Virus record (IMG/VR): IMGVR_UViG_3300024344_000125
Location: 1-24,444 of that record
Source: a virus
Length of the DNA: 24,444 nt
Direction: 5' to 3' (one strand)
A program made the translations under genes and the position numbers. Within the stretch, counting starts at the first letter, position 1. The number at the start of each line of letters is the position of its first letter. Shown one piece after another: positions 1-6,073 of this stretch. The notes beneath the pieces are model-generated. The model saw only the letters and a program-made list of their open reading frames with translations. It had not been told where the DNA came from and did not search any database.

Positions 1-814
1 CAAGCGACACCTCTTCTCCCTCTTGCTCGCTTCTGCTCTCTCTTGCATTTCTTTTTACCGAGTTGACCGTTGCATTTACAGTTGTCACCGTGTCCTTTGA
101 CCCCTTTGCCTTTGCTAGGGCTGGGACACATCCCCGAAAATCCTGTTTGTCCTCCTTTGATAGATAATCATTGATTGTTGTTCCTTTTGAATAACCACCT
201 TTCGAGTTTGTAGCACTCCAACCTTTGTTATTGTTTCTCCATTTCCAGTGAGTATTAGAACAATCTACTTTACCTTCCATTGACCATCCTTTACCATATC
301 TAACAATACCATCTGGTGTCATTAGTGCAACTTTCTCGTCAATAAGTTGTAGATAGTTATTTCCTAAGTGTCTAATAAGCCAAGCCATCATTCTACTGTC
401 GGAGAAATTACCAGATGGTAATTTTGTCTCTTTATCATTCAATAGAACTTTCATTGCTACTGAATTCCAATCTGACCAAACACCGTTATGGAATAACACA
501 CCATTTACATCTTGACCTGTTGCTTCCAAATCTTCGTTGTTTTCAGCACTTATAGCGAATGGATGGCATAATTCATTGTTAACACCACCATGAGTTGCAA
601 TTCTAAAGTGAATTATGATAGGTAATTGAATGTTTTCTCTATCAATAGTTTCCATAATAAATTTAGAAGTGACGTGCATACCTTTCTCCCAACGTACAGT
701 TCCTTTGGCTGAATCTATCCAAGAGAATCCACCACCATCTTTATTCAAAGCTTCGGCTGAATCCAACATTTCTTTCTTAGGATATTCATCCTCAAACATC
801 ATTATAACACACAT
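1..814 (-). CDS. Class II glutamine amidotransferase, partial (runs off left edge)
   Basis: Class II (Ntn-type) glutaminase domain; 271 residues are visible. The start is MCVIMM, which places the expected nucleophile Cys2 directly after the initiator Met. Other family signatures are R71-IATHGG, the CHPF block at 83-86, HNGVWSDW at 109-116 and the SDSRMMAWL helix at 138-146. Such enzymes hydrolyse glutamine and pass ammonia to a partner synthetase. The start is fixed by a strong Shine-Dalgarno GGAGGT 8 bases upstream. The gene begins 1 base after the stop of the amidoligase gene, so the two are almost certainly co-translated and may act together. The last ~45 visible residues are low complexity and Lys/Arg/Glu-rich; the true C-terminus is outside the window. 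The catalytic domain call is firm; the substrate is unknown. Confidence 0.88.
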   Translation of the reverse strand, partial: MCVIMMFEDEYPKKEMLDSAEALNKDGGGFSWIDSAKGTVRWEKGMHVTSKFIMETIDRENIQLPIIIHFRIATHGGVNNELCHPFAISAENNEDLEATGQDVNGVLFHNGVWSDWNSVAMKVLLNDKETKLPSGNFSDSRMMAWLIRHLGNNYLQLIDEKVALMTPDGIVRYGKGWSMEGKVDCSNTHWKWRNNNKGWSATNSKGGYSKGTTINDYLSKEDKQDFRGCVPALAKAKGSKDTVTTVNATVNSVKRNARESRSEQEGEEVSL

Positions 815-815
815 C

Positions 816-1853
816 TTAATCTACCTCCAAGAGTGGAGAATCATCCACCCTCTTTTTCTCTAATTTTGATATTCTACCTTTCAAATCTCTTTTTGCTTCA
901 ACATATTCAGGTTGTCCTAAACCAATTTTTAATATTTCATTGGTTATCTGATTGCATAGGAAACGAACACATCTATAATAATCCTCTTTCTTATTGAACA
1001 TTGGCAATATTCTTATTTCAAGTGTTTTATGTTTATGCCATGCTCTATAATTAAAGTGAGTATATCTATCTGTATGTTGACCACTTATTTGTTCGTCAGA
1101 AGCAAACACTTTCTTACAATATTGTTTTCCTTTCAATCTCATTGTTATTTGTCCTTGTGCTAGTTTTGTTAAACCAGCTGGGGCTTTCTTAGTAGTAGTA
1201 TCAACAGCCCATGCTTTGAAAGATTTTATTACATTTTTGTATATTCTTTCATCCATAGCTAAGCCATAATAACCTGTTGAAACGAAACTTATATGGAAAT
1301 GTCCACCACATGAAGAGTTAACATTATGTGGATAGTTTCTAAGTATAATACCTTTCAAGTCTCCTAAATCTTCTTGATATTGTATAGGATCTGAAACATA
1401 TTCTCCTACAATATTTTGTGGTCTTTTCTTTGTTTTACCACATCCACCAGTACAACACTCATCTTCATCATGGTCATCTTCTGTACAATGTCCAGCACAA
1501 CACATACAATATTCTTCGTAATTATTATTATATTCTGATGTATTGAAATGAACAGAACCATCTCCATGAAATCTTACAGTATCATCATGGTCAGGTGGCA
1601 AAAATCCCCATCTTCCTTCCATTTCTACGCCTATTTTATCTATAATACACTTTCTTTTCTCGTCAATTCCGATATTATATGGATATTGTGTTCTACCACA
1701 ATCAGTGCATTGATATTTTTGTTTACCTTCTAAAAATTCTATTCTACCTAAACATGCTTTACAATAACATAAATTGCATATGTTATCATCAATTTTAGGT
1801 GCGTTCTTTAATTTTTGTGTCATTTTACTTCGTTTCCTTTTAATTGACAACAT
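816..1853 (-). CDS. Putative amidoligase (COOH-NH2 ligase, Amidoligase_2 type) with N-terminal zinc ribbon
   Basis: 345 residues. An N-terminal Cys cluster (C26, C29, C31, C34, then C49, C52) looks like a zinc ribbon. The rest matches the glutamine-synthetase-like amidoligase fold: GVEMEGR at 75-81 (acidic pair E77/E79), DGS at 98-100, GEYVSDP at 150-156, CGGHFHIS at 182-189 and the final strand block R263...N268...TLEIR at 277-281. These are the conserved metal/ATP and substrate positions of the family, which joins a carboxylate to an amine using ATP. A Cys/His-rich insertion (residues 116-138, seven Cys) sits between the DGS and GEYVSDP motifs and is unusual. GGAGG lies 6 bases before the ATG, partly inside the preceding stop region. 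The next gene is a glutaminase, a plausible ammonia donor. The substrate cannot be read from sequence. Confidence 0.8.
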   Translation of the reverse strand: MLSIKRKRSKMTQKLKNAPKIDDNICNLCYCKACLGRIEFLEGKQKYQCTDCGRTQYPYNIGIDEKRKCIIDKIGVEMEGRWGFLPPDHDDTVRFHGDGSVHFNTSEYNNNYEEYCMCCAGHCTEDDHDEDECCTGGCGKTKKRPQNIVGEYVSDPIQYQEDLGDLKGIILRNYPHNVNSSCGGHFHISFVSTGYYGLAMDERIYKNVIKSFKAWAVDTTTKKAPAGLTKLAQGQITMRLKGKQYCKKVFASDEQISGQHTDRYTHFNYRAWHKHKTLEIRILPMFNKKEDYYRCVRFLCNQITNEILKIGLGQPEYVEAKRDLKGRISKLEKKRVDDSPLLEVD

Positions 1854-1854
1854 A

Positions 1855-2481
1855 TCAATCCTCCAAGTTTAACTTACCACTAAAGGTTTTCTTCCTTGTT
1901 GATGTAAGTTTAGTTCCCTTTTGTTTTACTGCTATAAAGTTGTCATTTAGCCATATCAAATATCTATTTACAGCCGTGAAATATAACTCAAACATTCTAT
2001 TTGATACAGGTTGTGCATAATTAATAGCGAATCCATTATCTAATATATTACTAAGAACCCATGAAATATTAGGTGTTCCTCTATAATATAATTCATCAGT
2101 ATTTGATGGTGGATTAAAGTTTGGGGCTTCCATTAGTATATTATTATTCCAATTTCTAAATCCAGCTTCAAGAGTTTTTGGTATGTAATCTTCTGGATCT
2201 CTCCAATTTATTTGTCCACCTAAATCATCATACATTCTATCTGTCCATAGTTTACTTATGTTATAAGAATCCATATTTACTGACCATGCTTTAGTAAATC
2301 CTAATGTTGAATTTTTACTTAGATTCTTAAACCAATCATGGAATTCCTTAGATTTAGCATATATTGTAAATCCATCAGGTGTTCTAGCCATTCTTAAAGT
2401 AAATACTACATCTTCGTCAGCTTCTTGCTTTATGTAGAATGTTCTTAATCTTGGTGTTTTTAATTCAGTTTTCATTGTCAT
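1855..2481 (-). CDS. Hypothetical protein, amidoligase operon
   Basis: 208 residues, not recognised. Soluble, mixed alpha/beta composition, rich in Asn, Trp and Tyr (for example TKAWSVNMDSY, LGGQINWRDPEDY), with a basic C-terminal tail KLTSTRKKTFSGKLNLED. The ATG at 2481 is preferred because GTGAT, a partial Shine-Dalgarno, ends 4 bases upstream in the recurring context GATTAAAATG; a GTG at 2511 in the same frame has no such site. Its final codons supply the GGAGG that drives the amidoligase gene, whose ATG is 1 base after this stop. It is therefore transcribed, and probably translated, together with the amidoligase and glutaminase. It could be a substrate, adaptor or unrelated passenger. Confidence 0.75.
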   Translation of the reverse strand: MTMKTELKTPRLRTFYIKQEADEDVVFTLRMARTPDGFTIYAKSKEFHDWFKNLSKNSTLGFTKAWSVNMDSYNISKLWTDRMYDDLGGQINWRDPEDYIPKTLEAGFRNWNNNILMEAPNFNPPSNTDELYYRGTPNISWVLSNILDNGFAINYAQPVSNRMFELYFTAVNRYLIWLNDNFIAVKQKGTKLTSTRKKTFSGKLNLED

Positions 2482-2517
2482 TTTAATCACTCGTTTATTA
2501 GTATTAGTCACTTTATC

Positions 2518-2889
2518 TTACCATTCCTTAACGGATGTTAGGGGTGGGTATGTGGTGAACTGTAAGGCACTTGCGTTATGTTGAATAGATTCGTGTGAAG
2601 TTAAAGGTGCTTTTACGCTATCTTGAGTCGTTGTTGAATGGTGCGATAGTTTCGAACCTAGTACACCCAAGTTTCCAAGAAAGGTATTACCAAAAAGACG
2701 GTAATGGCTAACAACACTCTCTACTCTAGGGGAAATATCAGCTACTATATTTCCGAATAATGTATTAGACATATTTTCAGCCTGTTCTTCGGCATCATCT
2801 GTTTCTCTACATGGCTGGGTTTTCATGGATTTGATAGCAAACCAACCAGAGAATAATTTACCATGAATGGATTCACTCAAATGAGTCAT
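2518..2889 (-). CDS. Hypothetical protein
   Basis: 123 residues, no recognised domain. The composition is Ser/Thr/His/Leu-rich; the middle (MSNTLFGNIVADISPRVESV) could form short helices and the last 50 residues look disordered. The ATG at 2889 has only a weak TATA-like CTTTATCTT about 25 bases upstream (near 2914) and no Shine-Dalgarno. Base composition is a little less AT-rich than its neighbours. It is the only long open frame on either strand in this stretch and ends just before the next gene, so I keep it, but with less confidence than the genes around it. Confidence 0.5.
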   Translation of the reverse strand: MTHLSESIHGKLFSGWFAIKSMKTQPCRETDDAEEQAENMSNTLFGNIVADISPRVESVVSHYRLFGNTFLGNLGVLGSKLSHHSTTTQDSVKAPLTSHESIQHNASALQFTTYPPLTSVKEW

Positions 2890-2931
2890 AACGCATTATA
2901 GTTGTATTGTAAGATAAAGATAGTCTAATAC

Positions 2932-3003
2932 CTAGAGACCCACCTCACATACATTATTTGCAGAATTGTTTACACAGTTCATTCTAATATATAATTTATT
3001 CAT
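2932..3003 (-). CDS. Possible 23-residue ORF
   Basis: A short frame (MNKLYIRMNCVNN...) whose ATG lies inside the end of the upstream 91-residue gene, overlapping it by 8 bases, as is usual for true genes in this operon. AGAGG sits 7 bases before the ATG. It has two Cys. Nothing else supports it. The 2890-2931 stretch beyond it shows only a weak TATA-like element for the next gene. Confidence 0.35.
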   Translation of the reverse strand: MNKLYIRMNCVNNSANNVCEVGL

Positions 3004-3271
3004 TATCATTCCTCTCTTTATAACATTTTACACAATGTTTACCAGCATATCCATCTTGTGAACCATTTCTCACATGAAGGTTATCCTTCCATATGTGTTT
3101 ACATTCATCTTTCTTGGATTCATTCGCATTAGTATCATTGACATTCAATCTCGATAAATCATTTTTAATTGCATATAATTCATTCATACAATCAACCATT
3201 TTTCTAGATACAATTTTTAATCTTTCAACTAAATTATCTCTAGCATATTCATTTACATTAAATTCTACCAT
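2996..3271 (-). CDS. Small protein with C-terminal zinc knuckle
   Basis: 91 residues. The N-terminal half is a charged helix or coiled coil (about residues 8-42). The C-terminus carries ECKH (C57, H59) and GKHCVKC (H79, C80, C83), a probable zinc site. The ATG at 3271 is chosen over an in-frame ATG at 3286 because GGGAG lies 5 bases upstream. It overlaps the end of the preceding 65-residue gene by 7 bases, so translation is probably coupled. Function unknown; nucleic-acid or protein binding is plausible for such a helix-plus-knuckle layout. Confidence 0.75.
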   Translation of the reverse strand: MVEFNVNEYARDNLVERLKIVSRKMVDCMNELYAIKNDLSRLNVNDTNANESKKDECKHIWKDNLHVRNGSQDGYAGKHCVKCYKERNDNE

Positions 3272-3462
3272 TCTTTCTCCCACCATTTATGATTACCATC
3301 GTAGTCTTTTCTAGCCATTTTCTCCATAGTATCAGCCATCTTTTGCATTACATGGTATAAATCAGGGATTACTTTACGTTCTAGATGTTTTAATCTCATC
3401 TCTAAATGTTGAACATATTCCCTAAATTCTGTCCAATCTTCTTCCGTTATATCAGTTTTCAT
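3265..3462 (-). CDS. Small coiled-coil protein
   Basis: 65 residues, nearly all predicted helix with heptad-like spacing (EYVQHLEMRLKHLERKV, then MQKMADTMEKMARK), ending in a Trp-rich tail HKWWEKEW. The ATG at 3462 forms an ATGA overlap with the stop of the upstream 37-residue gene and has GAGG 6 bases upstream, so the in-frame ATG at 3483 is unlikely to be used. It overlaps the downstream zinc-knuckle gene. Probably an oligomerising accessory factor; no family recognised. Confidence 0.72.
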   Translation of the reverse strand: MKTDITEEDWTEFREYVQHLEMRLKHLERKVIPDLYHVMQKMADTMEKMARKDYDGNHKWWEKEW

Positions 3463-3572
3463 TCTAATCCTCTCCTTAACCATTTACTAATTAAACAATG
3501 TGAACTACTAAAAGCATATTCAATCATTGGTATTTTATTTTCATTTATACAAATATTACATTTACAATTCAT
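3459..3572 (-). CDS. 37-residue Cys-rich micro-protein
   Basis: Starts MNCKCNICINENK, giving C3, C5 and C8, with a later HC pair at 25-26 that could complete a zinc site. The ATG overlaps the stop of the upstream zinc-finger gene as ATGA, and its own TGA overlaps the ATG of the downstream coiled-coil gene as ATGA. Two such overlaps in phase are hard to explain unless the frame is translated. Function unknown. Confidence 0.68.
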   Translation of the reverse strand: MNCKCNICINENKIPMIEYAFSSSHCLISKWLRRGLE

Positions 3573-3709
3573 ATCCACACAACCTTTCCCCATATTTTAT
3601 TACGTGCTACAAATGGCTGGTGTACATTATGCCATTCTTCATGTCTTTTCTTACCGTCTTTTGATACTGTTTGACCACATAAACTACAAGTATTCTTTAA
3701 CAAATCCAT
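3569..3709 (-). CDS. 46-residue C2H2 zinc-finger protein
   Basis: Single zinc finger: C8-x2-C11, a 11-residue spacer, then H23-x3-H27 (core CSLCGQTVSKDGKKRHEEWH), followed by a basic/aromatic tail. GGAG lies 9 bases before the ATG, and the start overlaps the end of the upstream 158-residue gene by 13 bases. Likely a DNA- or RNA-binding small regulator of the kind common in archaeal viruses; the target is unknown. Confidence 0.75.
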   Translation of the reverse strand: MDLLKNTCSLCGQTVSKDGKKRHEEWHNVHQPFVARNKIWGKVVWI

Positions 3710-4173
3710 GATGGTTTACTCCTTTTTGTCCATTTGTGTAAGTGTTCTTTATGTTCATTATAATAATCTCTATATGCTAAAATTCCATTGAAATCTTTAC
3801 AATCATCAGGCATAGCTTGTGCAAATTCAGTCAAATGACCACTTGTTGATATATTAGGCATAGGTAATGATTTTATAACATCCCATGATTTATGATTTAC
3901 ATCATGGTTAAATCGTAATTTATATTCTTCATTTAGATAATAACTCAAATTATACAACCATTCATAATTATAGATATTTGTTCTAACCCATTTTGCACAA
4001 GGGTGATTTTCATATGCTTTTTTATATGGTATGTCATATTTCCATGAACGAGGATGTAAATGGTGTGCTGTACATATCATTTGGGCGTGTTCTAATATCA
4101 TTTTGACAACGTGTTTATCACAATGATATTTAGCACACACTTGAGGGTCTATATCTAATACAAATATATTCAT
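3697..4173 (-). CDS. Conserved phage protein (CDKHVVKM / FAQAMP family)
   Basis: 158 residues. It matches a family I recognise from many bacterial and marine phages by its ordered motifs: MNIFVLDIDP at the start, YHCDKHVVKMILEHAQMICTAHH at about 16-38, NHPCAKWVR at 56-64, LTEFAQAMPDDCK at 114-126, AYRDYYNEH at 133-141 and a final W-x-R-x-x-P-x-W segment. Conserved His, Lys and Cys hint at an enzyme, but the function is not established; any link to pyrimidine-dimer glycosylases is speculative. The ATG at 4173 overlaps the upstream micro-gene stop (ATGA) and has AGGAT upstream, which rules against the in-frame ATG at 4191. Confidence 0.8.
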   Translation of the reverse strand: MNIFVLDIDPQVCAKYHCDKHVVKMILEHAQMICTAHHLHPRSWKYDIPYKKAYENHPCAKWVRTNIYNYEWLYNLSYYLNEEYKLRFNHDVNHKSWDVIKSLPMPNISTSGHLTEFAQAMPDDCKDFNGILAYRDYYNEHKEHLHKWTKRSKPSWIC

Positions 4174-4250
4174 TTTAATCCTAAACTCCATTTTAATGCT
4201 TGAATTATCTCTATTTCATTTGATTTCTCTAATATTCTTCTAAAATTCAT
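4170..4250 (-). CDS. 26-residue linker ORF between coupled genes
   Basis: Short basic helical peptide (begins MNFRRILEKSNEIEIIQALK). Its ATG overlaps the stop of the 159-residue gene as ATGA and its TGA overlaps the ATG of the 158-residue gene as ATGA. Its main role may be to carry ribosomes from one gene to the next, or it may be a genuine microprotein. The double overlap is the evidence; the sequence itself is unrecognised. Confidence 0.55.
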   Translation of the reverse strand: MNFRRILEKSNEIEIIQALKWSLGLK

Positions 4251-4726
4251 TCTAATACCCCACATTTACATTTAATTATAACACTCTTTGGTAATTTGAG
4301 GGGGGATAATGTATCAAATTTAAGCTTCCATAATTGGTTAGTTTCAATATATTCATTAAATGCATCAATAGTCTTACAAATTCTAACATAATCATGCCTA
4401 TCAATATAAACAATATCACCTGTGAAAGAATGGGCGAGGTTAGTCAGTGCCGTATCGAGAACTCTATGTAATTTATTGACTCTTCCTAACTCTCTATCCC
4501 ATTCCTTCCGTTCACGGATTTGTATCTTCCTAAAGGATTGAATACTATCATTCACTATTTTACTAAACTCATTATTACCCTTATTCATTCTATATTCCAT
4601 GCCATACTTTTGCTTTGCATTGGTTAATCTTCTTCCCATCTCATGCCTTGATATTCTCGATTTTGATTTCATCAAAACATCATGCGAGTTTTTGCAAATT
4701 TGGATTTGATTTAAATAGTCAGGCAC
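4247..4726 (-). CDS. Hypothetical protein, first gene of the left operon
   Basis: 159 residues, highly charged and mostly helical (for example IQIRERKEWDRELGRVNKL), ending in KCKCGVLE. No family recognised. The start is GTG at 4726, preceded by the TATA box at 4741-4749 (centre about 19 bases upstream, slightly closer than usual), so the mRNA is probably leaderless or begins inside the gene; an ATG at residue 19 (MKSKSRISRHEMGRR) is the fallback start. The upstream sequence holds one of three copies of an ACTCGGTTT element, suggesting specific regulation. It may be an early DNA-binding protein, but that is inference. Confidence 0.7.
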   Translation of the reverse strand: MPDYLNQIQICKNSHDVLMKSKSRISRHEMGRRLTNAKQKYGMEYRMNKGNNEFSKIVNDSIQSFRKIQIRERKEWDRELGRVNKLHRVLDTALTNLAHSFTGDIVYIDRHDYVRICKTIDAFNEYIETNQLWKLKFDTLSPLKLPKSVIIKCKCGVLE

Positions 4727-4740
4727 GAATTTGAAACCGA

Positions 4741-4749
4741 GTATTTAAA
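4741..4749 (-). promoter_or_regulatory. TATA box for left operon
   Basis: TTTAAATAC read on the minus strand, followed by CTCGGTTT. The same downstream element follows two more TATA-like copies at 4919-4964, so this looks like a promoter with a shared operator. Confidence 0.6.
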
Positions 4750-4858
4750 CATGATCACAATCCCCCCTATACCCCTAATAGACATAACAATAGTATAAAC
4801 TGTCATATAATGAATTAGTTTGTTCGTGGATAAACTCCTAATAGACCAGCGCCATACG

Positions 4859-4901
4859 TATATAACGGATTTTATTTATTTTTATAGGATATATAACGGA
4901 T
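4859..4901. repeat. Paired TATATAACGGAT direct repeats
   Basis: TATATAACGGAT occurs at 4859-4870 and 4890-4901, 31 bp apart. Each contains a TATA-like core oriented toward the plus-strand gene that follows. They could be promoter copies or protein-binding sites. Confidence 0.6.
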
Positions 4902-4918
4902 AGGCACGATGGGGTCAA

Positions 4919-4964
4919 AAACCGAGTATATTAACATTGCGACTCAAAACCGAGTATATTAACA
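4919..4964. repeat. 28-bp tandem repeat with TATA-like cores
   Basis: ACCGAGTATATTAACATT occurs at about 4921-4936 and 4949-4964, with a period of 28 bp and near identity. A third, diverged copy (ACCGAGTATTTAAACAT) lies at 4736-4752 over the promoter of the leftward operon. On the minus strand each reads as a TATA box followed by CTCGGTTT. Probably operator sites. Confidence 0.65.
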
Positions 4965-5401
4965 TTACGATAGTTAAAGTATTGATAGTATTGATAGTAT
5001 GCATACTATTGATAGTATGGCACGGTAAGATACAAAGTCACTATATAAGGCAGATTCACAATAACAGAAATACGCATATAGTAATGATGGCAACATCTCT
5101 TAAAGCCTTTGAAGATGGCTTGAATGACGAAACTATTGATAGTTCATTAGTTGAATCAATCAAAGCACTATTCAAGGCACAAGATACAGTCGTCTTTAAC
5201 ATAAGCGACAGCGTAAATGCAAGAGCTTATGCATATATCCCTTGTAGTATAGTACAAGGTGGTGTGATAAGGGTATTAGCCCCTAAGAGTCTATCAAAAG
5301 ACTTGAAAGAGCAAATCTCCTATCTTATGCAGTTTGTTAAAGATGGCAAAAAGCCTAAAGTAGAAAATAGGCTTAGAGAGTTATACAAATCAGCTTACTG
5401 A
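4937..5401 (+). CDS. Membrane-anchored hypothetical protein
   Basis: Up to 154 residues: one N-terminal hydrophobic helix (VKVLIVLIVCILLIVW), then a 110-residue soluble part rich in helix (SSLVESIKALFKAQD, KSLSKDLKEQISYLMQFVKD) that ends basic. It is likely anchored in the membrane with the C-terminal domain on one side. There is no ATG near the start; TTG at 4937 is the longest choice. TTG at 4982 is equally plausible, because a TATA-like GTATATTAAC at about 4954-4962 lies 25 bases before it. The hydrophobic helix is encoded by ATTGATAGT repeats that include a 16-bp palindrome, so DNA and protein constraints overlap here. Function unknown. Confidence 0.65.
   Translation: MRLKTEYINITIVKVLIVLIVCILLIVWHGKIQSHYIRQIHNNRNTHIVMMATSLKAFEDGLNDETIDSSLVESIKALFKAQDTVVFNISDSVNARAYAYIPCSIVQGGVIRVLAPKSLSKDLKEQISYLMQFVKDGKKPKVENRLRELYKSAY
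4981..5016. repeat. ATTGATAGT repeats with 16-bp perfect palindrome
   Basis: ATTGATAGT occurs at 4981-4989, 4990-4998 and 5008-5016, and again at 5135-5143. ATAGTATGCATACTAT at 4994-5009 is a perfect palindrome. The array lies within the start region of the membrane-protein gene, close to where its transcript should begin, so it is a candidate operator or origin element. Confidence 0.7.
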
Positions 5402-5620
5402 TTAACCCATAGGAATACGAGCTTTCAATGTTGATTCACGGTATAATGTGATAACATAAGCCAATCTTATCTTAACGTATAACAAAACCCTTAAGCGTGG
5501 ATTGTTAGCTTAGGCTAACTATTTCCACGCCCTTTTTATTCGATAAACCATCGCGCCTAGTACGTATGGCGAAAAAATGAAATTCCGTAACTTACAAGAT
5601 TTATATAAGATACAGGCAAG
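5402..5620. other. Convergent intergenic region
   Basis: Lies between the end of the membrane-protein gene (plus) and the end of the seven-gene minus-strand operon. It holds the nested hairpin at 5495-5530 and a minus-strand TATA-like element CTTATATAAATC at 5598-5609 that has no ORF behind it. TACGTATGGCG at 5561-5571 is the inverted partner of CGCCATACGTA at 4850-4860. No ORF with a plausible start was found. Confidence 0.5.
5495..5537 (+). terminator. Nested hairpin followed by T-tract
   Basis: Outer stem GCGTGGA / TCCACGC (7 bp) encloses an inner stem GTTAGC / GCTAAC (6 bp) with a TTAG loop, followed by CCTTTTTATT. This is an intrinsic-terminator layout for the plus-strand gene ending at 5401. 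Since it lies between convergent genes it may also act on the minus strand, where the following tract (GGGTTTTGTT) is weaker. A structured small RNA is the alternative. Confidence 0.6.
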
Positions 5621-5785
5621 TCACTTATCAGCCAAATCTGGGGGAGGACTGTTATCTATACCTTGACTTACCATAGTTCCCTGTACTCTAAAGAGACAAC
5701 GAATCAACTGTCGTTTCGAGTGATCGCCGAAAATTTCGTTACAGGCAACGCAGATAATCTTCTCTAACTGTTTATTTCCTAACAT
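5621..5785 (-). CDS. 54-residue Cys-containing protein
   Basis: Sequence begins MLGNKQLEKIICVACNEIFG; C12-x2-C15 with a later H22 and C30 could hold a metal, followed by a Pro-rich C-terminus (NSPPPDLADK). The ATG overlaps the end of the upstream 69-residue gene by 14 bases. It is the last of seven overlapping genes in this operon. No family recognised. Confidence 0.65.
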   Translation of the reverse strand: MLGNKQLEKIICVACNEIFGDHSKRQLIRCLFRVQGTMVSQGIDNSPPPDLADK

Positions 5786-5981
5786 GATTATCCCTACTGA
5801 AAGTTACGTTGTTTGTTGCTTTTACGTGTTCGTTTGTGAATTCCCATATCTCACCATTATCTAGTATAACGGTAAATACCTTTTCGATTTCCGAACCATA
5901 TTCCGTTACCAGAAAAAGCCTACCATTACCCTTAGGGGTGGTTACCCAAACTTGCTGTTGTAACTCTAACATACATATCAT
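5772..5981 (-). CDS. 69-residue SH3-barrel-like small protein
   Basis: Mostly beta: VWVTTPKGNGRLFLV, then VFTVILDNGEIWEF and a short tail. The pattern (V-x-V-x-x-x-KG-x-G ... V-x-LDNG) resembles small SH3/KOW-like barrels, seen in many phage and ribosome-associated proteins; this is a pattern impression, not a firm family match. The ATG at 5981 forms an ATGA overlap with the upstream 31-residue gene and lies after GGAGG (10 bases) and AGGGAT. Confidence 0.65.
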   Translation of the reverse strand: MICMLELQQQVWVTTPKGNGRLFLVTEYGSEIEKVFTVILDNGEIWEFTNEHVKATNNVTFSRDNHVRK

Positions 5982-6073
5982 ATCCCTAAATCCTCCAAGG
6001 AATCATCCATGGCACAAGGGGGGCAATTACACTTGTTATTAAACCGTAACTTACACTTCTTACAGTAGTTCAA
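5978..6073 (-). CDS. 31-residue zinc-ribbon microprotein
   Basis: Begins with TTG and reads MNYCKKCKLRFNNKCNCPPC: C4, C7, C15, C17 and C20, a compact Cys site able to bind zinc, then an acidic tail. The TTG overlaps the stop of the upstream gene (TTGA) and GAGGG lies about 9 bases upstream; its TGA overlaps the next ATG (ATGA). Coupling on both sides supports translation. Confidence 0.6.
   Translation of the reverse strand: MNYCKKCKLRFNNKCNCPPCAMDDSLEDLGI

Noticed and set aside
630-863. 77-codon plus-strand frame at the glutaminase/amidoligase junction
   Set aside because: It lies antisense to two well-supported genes and has no start signals.
2648-2665. tRNA T-loop-like sequence TTTCGAACCT
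   Set aside because: The flanking bases cannot form a 5-bp T-stem on either strand and no acceptor, D or anticodon arms are found nearby.
4919-4964. CRISPR-like repeat
   Set aside because: Only two tandem copies with a 28-bp period and no unique spacers; they contain TATA-like cores and fit operators better.
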